Below, one piece after another: positions 46,501 to 51,615 of a DNA stretch of 64,000 bases. Origin of the DNA: Tenericutes bacterium MO-XQ (GTDB taxonomy: Bacteria; Bacillota_I; Bacilli_A; Acholeplasmatales; Acholeplasmataceae); contig CP017948.1 in the NCBI GenBank assembly GCA_002838185.1, positions 744,001-808,000 of the forward strand. Reading direction: 5' to 3'. How positions within the stretch are numbered: position 1 is the first letter of the stretch; every line of letters starts with the position of its first letter. The notes under the pieces were generated by a model, which made no database searches, was not told the DNA's origin, and was given only the letters and a program-made list of their open reading frames with translations. Position numbers and translations under genes: made by a program.

Positions 46501-47559
46501 GTTTTTAGTCCATCTACCTTAGGTGAGACTGCAGAAATCGATAAAGACTATTTCATTCATAAAATTGATGGTAAAGGATTTGAAATCAATTTTAATCAAA
46601 ACACTCCGAAAGGTAGTTACACTTACCAAATGACGTATCAGCATGAGATTTACATGTGGGGACAAACCATTTCTTGGAGTCTTACATTTGATCAGATTCA
46701 AATTGATAAACTAAAAAACGATCAATCAAAAATATCAGACATACTTTTTGTTTCAGACACAATATTCTCTGGGTTTAATACTATCGTTGATTATGAAGAA
46801 ATCGATGGATTGAGTTATGAAGGATATATCAATGATCCGAGCACAAGAAGAATCAATGTGTTACCAACAACAGGTATTGTTTACGGTTCATACGAAAATT
46901 ATGATGCTTACTATATCATTGGTCAAGTTCAAAAAACAAATCTATCTACTTATGAACCTATATTTTATATAAGCGATCATGCTATCATTAGAAGAGTTAC
47001 AGATGATATCAATCATCATTATGATGATCAAGCAGTAGATCTAGCATATGATTTTCAAGTCATAGGAGATGCTTTCAATTTTGTTCATTATAGAGTGTAC
47101 GCAGAAGACTATGATGAAAATCCATTAAACTATACGGACTATTATGTTGCAGTTCAAGATGTAACAAATAACATTCGATTTGAAGTAAATATTGATAATC
47201 AAACAAGTTTTAACATTGATCATTTATATTTCTCAATCGATATATGTCAATTAGAAAGTGGTTGTACATATGAAGATTCAGCTTATCAAATGGGGGCATT
47301 TGCCGTATATAATGATTTGACTGAACAATACGAGATGACACATTTTCAAACAACGATGCATGGTACATATAGCATATATGTAGATTTAGATAAAAACTTA
47401 AAATATCAAATTATTCTAGAACAAAGCCAAATCGATGGGACAAGTTTTTACTTAGAAGACTCGATTTTACCTAGAAAATACTACATTACGATCGTAATAA
47501 CTGATGATATTTACACAGAACCATGGGCATATACACATGAAAATACACCAGAATCATAA
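40585..47559 (+). CDS. Giant beta-solenoid-like surface protein, cluster A
   Basis: About 2,324 residues. An N-terminal signal sequence (KKIIIIFIMFSLFLFLGTFF) is followed by a GLUG-like region: FDGQGFEITNLYLD, VVKNLGLINPLII, then repeated short units with G-G-I/V-I-G and N-G-D-I patterns (to ~residue 1150), typical of right-handed beta-helix surface proteins. The C-terminal ~1,000 residues have a different beta-rich composition with few repeats (TWVGTHKKVG, YRYVGPST, FATIDHIDLSITEL). No LPxTG motif or C-terminal membrane anchor is visible; the end is DIYTEPWAYTHENTPES. ATG 40585 is chosen for AGGTGAG; GTG 40576 is in frame. Likely a large adhesin or fibre-associated sheath. Confidence 0.78.
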   Translation: MKSIDMKKIIIIFIMFSLFLFLGTFFHIDKIEAHTYDGHDPWYGTNLDFSPIDNEAILFESEYVPFSMIINDPLLIDESKKYVIETAYDLYMFSVLNNGVDHDAYRNLHYVLGNDIDYYDVVITDSSKRFEPVGFRYPFNGVFDGQGFEITNLYLDSIYDSIIYEEKYLGLIYYAMFSHVGTEGVVKNLGLINPLIIQPIEWGAMQYVSPLIGLNEGHVHHVYYIDQRGHQAGFHAEGAFHISGLVSKNLGTLEEAYVSSAHIKSLAVLENLSDAAVVSENTGTLQHVYYDQSILQDPNTSTTHSIGLDTVDFQDSAYFDDAWFFNTDYEQLTQDPTLKSQYHLKNTYPILQGLAITSNALEISNALELIYMQELLESGNMFRSKTYLITSDIDMHQVSFDAYQSAAFGFNGIITSSMRDASTSLYDRNISQGGNIDYHSIIGLNIVHASYIGNAANYGFLSALFGEISHLNFVDVSVDTLDISETFERDTVNIGVIAGQIIEGTIDDVHIDGSINLRFSQTDIGQISLSMGVGRGSGSFHKVSTTGFIETETQNYQEKLDESSIGGVIGNALDVTMTDVIDDTIKQPISYMQTFEGMTYIGGIIGSGTIGNMDSIVSKGIIDLLNMNHQNQLYIGGIFGKVIFIEDQLSNIYHNGDINVYVDQPLDMHINGIGYVISDQRVKTINSITNNGDISLSSDINLSTQTLNQIDIKGSFGFTFEGSASFYGLYQTKDQLLDISLIDEFSGMLTHVGADTIEVVKAYQKGNFIYHTSHELTQESIMISGAFLGTDMHIEHVRQEGLIDISIDHESSSVTQGNLNVLGIFEEISDGYQASQVFQGGHISVSKDPMVQVDYDLNLSAVGLRHLNTSHYVEHDIDNRSIEITDQIGSLDTVLNSGNIDISGNFNGNVKASGIMLANEGLMSNIINLGDIEVFNDIAVDHHKIESSGVVYQMIGEYAQLKDSANQGDIKAVSNTGLGYAHASGLILRNDLLYQDTYISPSDHHQYQKLLFSINYGDIYAYNNSIENTYTIVNETRAKASGFLTIGVMSTINNMNIGNIFSNHLASAMIGFLALNRFGTLGYDQVFISNQMNYGRVREITAYDSVNELFTVDMNQSPSKAIDKVFGAVVGKIHTGTSTWAFAGDVTYPIDRIYFGYLLNFDEKINMFDQAPTLSSSWADIFGGDTEAANDVILEMQKYMATTNTDDQSAAPFNTFYAGGWIGQYLGKQISSYDLTDTETGMFYEDFAFRNQRPTYKGTDQFILDYISYIPRDKINDKMLETIEMYRMESFMGIYALSSSKGIGNGIFIPDNFSLEGLHEYHSDYPLGNQDYLGDIADENSMSYSLYREMRQIKVDFATTIYDLEIKQIDALGEAVEGGVVLKDPEIDEKRSLITYYLPSNASILGDQEPTILNVESFVEVSPNVAGARKVLDLLGSGDPTYTWVGTHKKVGNQMVEIGPYKETGIYDLSSDLVFGSSTSRNTPMYNYSGDVYDTLGATSHVFSHNPHIYQFFIFFYYWYAEGYRVTPSAQMSPGYAPYEAYSEPNYPTLYRYVGPSTEPITYVQSDPINGVSVYDPSDVRFIANTDEGTYQISESASFDHEGLSMIEPISIPRSYGIYDMMSYQGTYIDSVEDHYGKIRVYSNAYVESDPSSYKDYDIRIIRTADEDITRVLNLEVNQVDAFNPLDDINQLTASINLNGTNQNSLEITYETYNIADLYDMLQHVEVYNFDTQVKINTSYYRIEQGHVSTLTSFDNLAGNWGVGSFTIKLIPLDDFPSGNYVLKTSLLSGSTYDVYFTKDDSSEKSILSFTYDNQMIEPESNMHISTIPYGIFYDALDEQTSIVNFTNLDTYQNVYYDQLDTMIPSYLESLEISNFATIDHIDLSITELIDGRYQYDVIYTIVAEDMTSFVFTHRLIEADIATQPKIVYKNGGETSSLTQVDVKYQEAPNIRIEYLLEDFYTPDMDNFSIEHVFSPSTLGETAEIDKDYFIHKIDGKGFEINFNQNTPKGSYTYQMTYQHEIYMWGQTISWSLTFDQIQIDKLKNDQSKISDILFVSDTIFSGFNTIVDYEEIDGLSYEGYINDPSTRRINVLPTTGIVYGSYENYDAYYIIGQVQKTNLSTYEPIFYISDHAIIRRVTDDINHHYDDQAVDLAYDFQVIGDAFNFVHYRVYAEDYDENPLNYTDYYVAVQDVTNNIRFEVNIDNQTSFNIDHLYFSIDICQLESGCTYEDSAYQMGAFAVYNDLTEQYEMTHFQTTMHGTYSIYVDLDKNLKYQIILEQSQIDGTSFYLEDSILPRKYYITIVITDDIYTEPWAYTHENTPES

Positions 47560-47621
47560 GAAAATTAAAAAACCTTTACTAAAGTAAAGAAAAAAAAGTG
47601 ATATAAATTAAACAAAAAGTG

Positions 47622-47650
47622 TTGACAAAACTATTGACTTGTAATAAGAT
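47622..47650 (+). promoter_or_regulatory. Promoter ahead of the riboswitch array and cluster B
   Basis: Perfect TTGACA, 17-bp spacer, TAAGAT. Transcription would start near 47657, about 25 bases before the first aptamer. A second TTGACT overlaps it at 47634 but has no good -10. Confidence 0.7.
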
Positions 47651-47675
47651 AAAAGTACAAATAGGAGAAAATCCG

Positions 47676-47717
47676 ATGTTAAAGGCAAACTTAAGGACGC
47701 AAAGCTATAGGGCCTGA
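47676..47717 (+). CDS. Possible 13-codon leader ORF inside riboswitch copy 1
   Basis: AGGAG at 47663-47667, eight bases, ATG at 47676, then 12 further sense codons (MLKANLRTQSYRA) ending in TGA at 47715-47717, entirely within the first aptamer. The ribosome site is as good as that of the real genes. Copies 2 and 3 lack an equivalent ATG plus ribosome site. Translation would unfold aptamer 1. It may be a chance reading frame; no conservation can be assessed here. Confidence 0.4.
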   Translation: MLKANLRTQSYRA

Positions 47718-47760
47718 AATGGTAGCCAGTTGTCATTAGAAATAATGATGCTGGCTTTTT
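47681..47760 (+). ncRNA. c-di-GMP-I (GEMM-I) riboswitch, tandem copy 1, P2-deleted
   Basis: Core elements match the GEMM-I consensus: GGCAAAC at the 5' side, GACGCAAAGC, GGGCCT and GGTAGCCAGTT at the 3' side. Relative to copy 3, exactly ten bases are missing between the two sides of the P2 hairpin, removing its GNRA tetraloop, so the P2-P3 docking that stabilises ligand binding is lost. An intrinsic terminator (GCCAG...TCATTA gaaa TAATGA...CTGGC, T-run, 47725-47760) overlaps the 3' arm of P1 (TTGTC), which would pair with GGCAA. Probably weak or ligand-insensitive. Confidence 0.85.
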
Positions 47761-47794
47761 ATTTATTATTTTTTAAGTCGATCATATAATGTAT

Positions 47795-47886
47795 AAAGGC
47801 AAACCTAGGGAAACCTAGCGGCGCAAAACTATAGGGCCTGTCAAATGGTAGCCAGTTGTCATTAGAGATAATGATGCTGGTTTTTT
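47795..47886 (+). ncRNA. c-di-GMP-I (GEMM-I) riboswitch, tandem copy 2
   Basis: AAAGGCAAAC, a P2 hairpin CTAGG-GAAA-CCTAG with a proper GNRA loop, then GCGCAAAAC and GGGCCT, and GGTAGCCAGTTGTC at the 3' side. Two bases differ from the otherwise fixed G-A-C-G-C-A-A-A-G-C core (reads G-G-C-G-C-A-A-A-A-C), so affinity may be altered. The terminator GCCAG...CTGG plus six T (47851-47886) overlaps P1. A TATAAT at 47785-47790 lies directly upstream and could start a separate transcript. Confidence 0.88.
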
Positions 47887-47920
47887 ATTTTCTTATTTAA
47901 ATGAATCACTATAATGTTAT

Positions 47921-48015
47921 AAAGGCAAACTTAGGGCAACCTAAGGACGCAAAGCTATAGGGCCTAGAGATAGGTAGCCAGTTGTCATTAGAGATAATGA
48001 TGCTGGCTTTTTATA
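47921..48015 (+). ncRNA. c-di-GMP-I (GEMM-I) riboswitch, tandem copy 3
   Basis: The most consensus-like of the three: GGCAAAC, P2 CTTAGG-GCAA-CCTAAG, GACGCAAAGC, GGGCCT, AGGTAGCCAGTTGTC. The Gly-recognising G before CAAAC is kept, so the ligand should be c-di-GMP rather than 3',3'-cGAMP. Terminator 47977-48012 overlaps the 3' arm of P1, so ligand binding should prevent termination (ON switch). It is followed by GAGGTGAT and the ATG of the first cluster B gene. Confidence 0.92.
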
Positions 48016-48038
48016 TTTTATAAGATTGAGGTGATGAT

Positions 48039-48752
48039 ATGAGACTTTCAACCGTTTTGCAAGTCAAAAAACGAAAATTAAGAAATCGAATATTCACCTT
48101 AGGTGTTTTAGCAACTGGTATCATGAGTATTGCATTTGCTGTCATTACATTTTATGGACAACAAGCTGGAAACTTCGTTATGTCAATGGATTATGATGCA
48201 TACAACAGAGGTATTATCTTATCCAGTGATGAAGCATTCACAAATCCGACACCAAGACTTATGACAGAACCGATTGAAGATGCAAGAGACATGACATACA
48301 GTTGGTTGAAACTTGATGAAGTTCAAAATACTGATGGAAATTTCGTAGACCCTGATTATGATTATGTCGCGTACACATTTTATATAAGAAATGATGGACT
48401 TGAAACAGTAGACATAACATATCACTTAAGAATGACTGAGGTATACAACAATCTAGATGATGCAATTAGAATTTTAATTATTGAAGATGGTGTTGAGACA
48501 ATGTATCAAAAACTTGATCGAGTCTTAACGAATGGTGATCTTCCATACTATCCAGAAATCATGCCAAAACCTAAATTGTTTGTGAGTGATTCAATTGTTG
48601 CTAGAGAAAATTTTGTCAAATTTGAACCTGGACAAGTTAAAAAATTTAGTGTTGTCATGTGGCTTGAAGGATATGATCCTGACACAGATGATGATGTCTT
48701 AGGTGGAAGAATCAAATTACAAATGAACTTCTCAATAGATGGATTGAACTAA
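48039..48752 (+). CDS. Cluster B protein 1: exported TasA/camelysin-like protein
   Basis: A 237-residue paralogue of the gene at 33482, of identical length, with a basic N-terminus (QVKKRKLRNR), hydrophobic segment (~20-38) and VITFYGQQAGNFVMSMDYD, then RGIILSS, ARDMTYSWL, and a C-terminal WLEGYDPDTDDD. Start ATG is set by GAGGTGAT. First gene after the tandem riboswitches, so the one most directly under their control. Probable minor component or assembly starter. Confidence 0.7.
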   Translation: MRLSTVLQVKKRKLRNRIFTLGVLATGIMSIAFAVITFYGQQAGNFVMSMDYDAYNRGIILSSDEAFTNPTPRLMTEPIEDARDMTYSWLKLDEVQNTDGNFVDPDYDYVAYTFYIRNDGLETVDITYHLRMTEVYNNLDDAIRILIIEDGVETMYQKLDRVLTNGDLPYYPEIMPKPKLFVSDSIVARENFVKFEPGQVKKFSVVMWLEGYDPDTDDDVLGGRIKLQMNFSIDGLN

Positions 48753-48762
48753 GGTGATCATT

Positions 48763-49728
48763 ATGAGTATAAAAAAGCTTTATATATCAATACTCACCTT
48801 AATCCTAATGTTTGTCACATTTGGTACAGTGACATTTGCTTGGATAAGCTTATCAACAATTAATAATATTGAAGGCTTATCATTAACTGCTTCAGGTGGA
48901 GATGAATTACAAATCTCACTTGATGGCATAAATTACAACTCAGAATTAACTGCTGAACAGTTATATCAAATGTTTGAGAATATTAGATTAGTTGATGTAA
49001 CTTCAACTGATGGCATATATTTTGAAACGGGTGGTATGAGAGATGTTGAAGAAGCAATAGCAAATGAGCATTATTTAACTTTTGATCTATGGTTTCAAAC
49101 ATCAGTTAGAGAACGTCATGTGTATTTGGTTAATAACGTTTCTGATCAAGTAGCTTATGACACTTCAGCGATAGGAACATTTGTTGTCTCTCATGGTGTC
49201 ATGTGGACTGCAAAACATGATTTCTGGTATGGACCTGATGAATCAGATATGATTTATAAAGGTGAAGAAGACAGATATTATGCAAGCGATAGTGTTAGAA
49301 TTTCTGTTATTGAACTTAAAGATGAAACAAATGCAAATGATTTAAGAAGAGAAAGTGAACTCAAAAAAATCTTATTTGATCCAAGTGGTGATGAACTCAG
49401 AGGTTATGGAGTACCATACGGACAATACAGTTATTTTATTGCAAGAACAAGATATTTCATAGGACTTCCAAATGATGTACAGGAAGTCAGTTACAGACTT
49501 ACAGAAATTGATCCAACTAATCCTTACCAAGCTTTAGATAATGAGTCATTAATCGCAGTGTTACAAGAAACTGGTGAAATGACAGAATCTGGTAAAACGA
49601 TATACCGAGGAAAAGTTAGAATTAGTATTTGGATCGAAGGTTGGGATGCGGATGCATTTGATGCAGTTGAAAATGATAGACTTAAAATTCAACTACAATT
49701 TAAAGCACTCATACCACCTACAGAATAA
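48763..49728 (+). CDS. Cluster B protein 2: SipW-type signal peptide protein
   Basis: A 321-residue paralogue of the gene at 34192: leader with TVTFAWISLSTINNIEG (~residues 20-36), GGDELQISLDG (~43), and C-terminal ISIWIEGWDADAFDAV followed by LKIQLQFK. ATG 48763 is chosen because AAGGTGAT is correctly spaced; the frame is open to a GTG at 48754. Probable structural subunit or adaptor. Confidence 0.75.
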   Translation: MSIKKLYISILTLILMFVTFGTVTFAWISLSTINNIEGLSLTASGGDELQISLDGINYNSELTAEQLYQMFENIRLVDVTSTDGIYFETGGMRDVEEAIANEHYLTFDLWFQTSVRERHVYLVNNVSDQVAYDTSAIGTFVVSHGVMWTAKHDFWYGPDESDMIYKGEEDRYYASDSVRISVIELKDETNANDLRRESELKKILFDPSGDELRGYGVPYGQYSYFIARTRYFIGLPNDVQEVSYRLTEIDPTNPYQALDNESLIAVLQETGEMTESGKTIYRGKVRISIWIEGWDADAFDAVENDRLKIQLQFKALIPPTE

Positions 49729-49731
49729 GGG

Positions 49732-49750
49732 TTAACTTAACGAAAGTTAA
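49732..49750 (+). promoter_or_regulatory. Hairpin and A-rich leader before the main subunit gene (B)
   Basis: Seven-bp stem TTAACTT / AAGTTAA, then ~40 A/G-rich bases and TTAAGGAGAC before the ATG at 49800. Mirrors the arrangement in cluster A without sequence identity. Confidence 0.45.
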
Positions 49751-49799
49751 TTAAAATAAAAAAAAGAGAAAAAAGAAAAAATTTAAGGAGACTAGAAAA

Positions 49800-50726
49800 A
49801 TGACAAAACTTACAAGAAAATTATTATTATCGATTATTACGGTCGTTCTTACAGTGGTAGCACTTGGAACAACGACATTTGCGTGGTTTACACTAACTAA
49901 TACATCAGTTGTACAACCATTTGAAGCTGAAATCGTAGCTGACTCAGGGATTGAAGTAGCTATTGGTGATCATGCAACAGTTGCAGCAGCACCTCTTGAT
50001 GCTAACTGGGTTACAACATTAACTACTCAAGTTATCGAAGATTATTTAGAATCACAATATAATGCAGAAAGAATTATCTTTAATCATGTAACAACTGCTG
50101 ATGGTGAAAACTTCTCAACTTTAGGAGCAACATCATTAACTGGTACAACACAAGGATATATTGAAATTCCATTAAGCTTTAGATCAGATTCAGCAACATC
50201 TATTCAATGGACTTCAGTAGCAATGACTTCACCACTTGAAGCTTGGACTGTTGATGTAGCATTTACTGACTCTTCAGGAACATTAAGAAATCCTAATGAT
50301 AGTATTCAAATTGATGCATCAAATGCTATGAGAATTGCAATGATTTCATCAGCAACTTATGGTGATTTTACAGTAGCATATGAAAAACCAGCTGCATCTA
50401 ATGGTAATATCGTATTAGGCGAACAAACAGCTGCAGATTTCCAAAACGGTGGCGTTGGTGATGATGGCGCTATGAACTACTACTATGCTAAAAACAATAT
50501 GTTACCATTTGGTTCTGATTCTGTTACTACTTTAGCAACAGTGACTGATATTAATGGTCAAACAGTTATTACAATGGTTGATGTATCTGGATCAGGTACT
50601 GATTACCAAGCAGCAAATTTTGGTCAAGTTATGATCAGAATTTGGTTAGAAGGTTGGGATGCAAATGCATACAACTCAGTATTATCAAGAGTGATTAGCA
50701 CACAATTTGTATTCACAGGTGTTTAA
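49800..50726 (+). CDS. Cluster B protein 3: probable major fibre subunit (SipW-type)
   Basis: A 308-residue paralogue of the gene at 35196. Leader KLTRKLLLSIITVVLTVVAL then TTTFAWFTLTNT (~residues 24-35), ADSGIEVAIGD (~46), a Thr/Ala/Ser-rich acidic body without cysteine, and a C-terminal IRIWLEGWDANAYNSVL with a final strand. Its isolated 71-base A-rich leader, strong ribosome site and a 14-bp hairpin after the stop suggest high, separately tuned expression. Similarity to A is clear at both ends, much weaker in the middle, as expected if the exposed face diversifies. Confidence 0.77.
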   Translation: MTKLTRKLLLSIITVVLTVVALGTTTFAWFTLTNTSVVQPFEAEIVADSGIEVAIGDHATVAAAPLDANWVTTLTTQVIEDYLESQYNAERIIFNHVTTADGENFSTLGATSLTGTTQGYIEIPLSFRSDSATSIQWTSVAMTSPLEAWTVDVAFTDSSGTLRNPNDSIQIDASNAMRIAMISSATYGDFTVAYEKPAASNGNIVLGEQTAADFQNGGVGDDGAMNYYYAKNNMLPFGSDSVTTLATVTDINGQTVITMVDVSGSGTDYQAANFGQVMIRIWLEGWDANAYNSVLSRVISTQFVFTGV

Positions 50727-50776
50727 TATTTAATAAATATTAAGACTTTTATAAAAGAAAATTAGCTTTCTAGTCT

Positions 50777-50809
50777 GGTAAGTGCATTTAATTGCTAAAT
50801 GCACTTACC
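50777..50809 (+). promoter_or_regulatory. Perfect 14-bp hairpin after the main subunit gene (B)
   Basis: GGTAAGTGCATTTA pairs perfectly with TAAATGCACTTACC around an ATTGC loop, 50 bases after the subunit stop. No T-run follows, so it is not a standard terminator; likely an mRNA 3'-end stabiliser or processing site. The 146-base gap to the signal peptidase gene also holds a weak promoter-like TTACCA-17-TAGAAT (50805-50833). Confidence 0.65.
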
Positions 50810-50872
50810 AATCCTCTTGGATTATGCTAGAATAGACAGTGAAGGATAACAATTTAAAAGGGAGTAATTAAA

Positions 50873-51589
50873 ATGGAAAACGAAAAGAAATCAACACCCA
50901 AGAAAGTATTATCAATTACGCTTAATTCATTGTTTTATATGATCATTGTCGTATTGCTAATCTTTTCACTAGCTAATATTAAAGTTAAAAAAGAAAATGA
51001 TATTGCCAATGTATTCGGACTAGGATTTTTGTCTGTGCAATCAAACTCAATGTTTGGAGACCAGGAAGATTCTTTTGAACAAGGCGATATGATTTTTGTT
51101 AAAATGTTAGATGAAGAATCAGTTAAAGCATTAGAAGTGGGAGATATTGTCACTTATTTTGATATGACAATTAAAGAGTTTAATACCCATAGAATCGTAG
51201 AAATCAATACAGAAGAAGAGTATTTAATTACTCAAGCTGATTATAACCCAATTTCAGAAAATACAAATACTCAGCCTGATCAACCGATAAATTTTGATCA
51301 AGCGATTGCTACCTATTCATCTAAAATATCTGGATTAGGTAACACTTTAGATTATTTGCAATCACCGACTGGATTCGCACTTTTTATCATCTTACCAGTT
51401 GTATTAATTCTTGCATTTGAAGGTGTTGTTCTCGGAAGAAACATCATCTCACTTAATCGTGCAAAAATGGAAGAAAAATATGCACAAGAAAAAGAAGATA
51501 CAAAGAAACTTTTAGAAGCTGAAAAAGAAAAGCTTCGTGAAGAATTATTAGCAGAGTTAAAGAAGGAAAACAATAATCAATCTGAATAA
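50873..51589 (+). CDS. sipW: SipW-like (ER-type) signal peptidase I, cluster B
   Basis: A 238-residue paralogue of the 36257 peptidase: TM ~17-35, catalytic Ser in QSNSM (Ser59), His in NTHRIV (His106), ITQADYNP (~120), second TM (~170-192) and a charged helical tail (KMEEKYAQEKEDTKKLLEAEK...). Same Ser/His type that cleaves TasA-like leaders. AAGGGAG precedes the ATG. The conserved tail in both paralogues suggests a real cytosolic contact, perhaps with the AAA+ protein encoded next. Confidence 0.87.
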   Translation: MENEKKSTPKKVLSITLNSLFYMIIVVLLIFSLANIKVKKENDIANVFGLGFLSVQSNSMFGDQEDSFEQGDMIFVKMLDEESVKALEVGDIVTYFDMTIKEFNTHRIVEINTEEEYLITQADYNPISENTNTQPDQPINFDQAIATYSSKISGLGNTLDYLQSPTGFALFIILPVVLILAFEGVVLGRNIISLNRAKMEEKYAQEKEDTKKLLEAEKEKLREELLAELKKENNNQSE

Positions 51590-51615
51590 CTGGCTATAAA
51601 GATCAAGGAGCGCAT

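Noticed and set aside
47566-47600. CTTTAC-TAAA-GTAAAG hairpin as the terminator of cluster A
   Set aside because: It is followed by A-run, not T-run, on the + strand. It could only terminate minus-strand transcription, and no minus-strand gene is present. Transcription from A into B may therefore not be stopped before the riboswitch terminators.
47681-48015. Aptamers being the cGAMP-specific GEMM-Ib subtype
   Set aside because: The G preceding CAAAC that selects c-di-GMP is kept in all four copies; cGAMP-type riboswitches carry A there.
47681-48015. Three similar units as a CRISPR array
   Set aside because: Units are ~115 bp, contain hairpins with T-runs and match the GEMM-I core; no short repeat-spacer pattern and no cas genes.
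50844-50854. GGATAACAATT resembling the lac operator core
   Set aside because: No palindrome around it and no LacI-family gene nearby; an 11-base chance match in AT-rich DNA.
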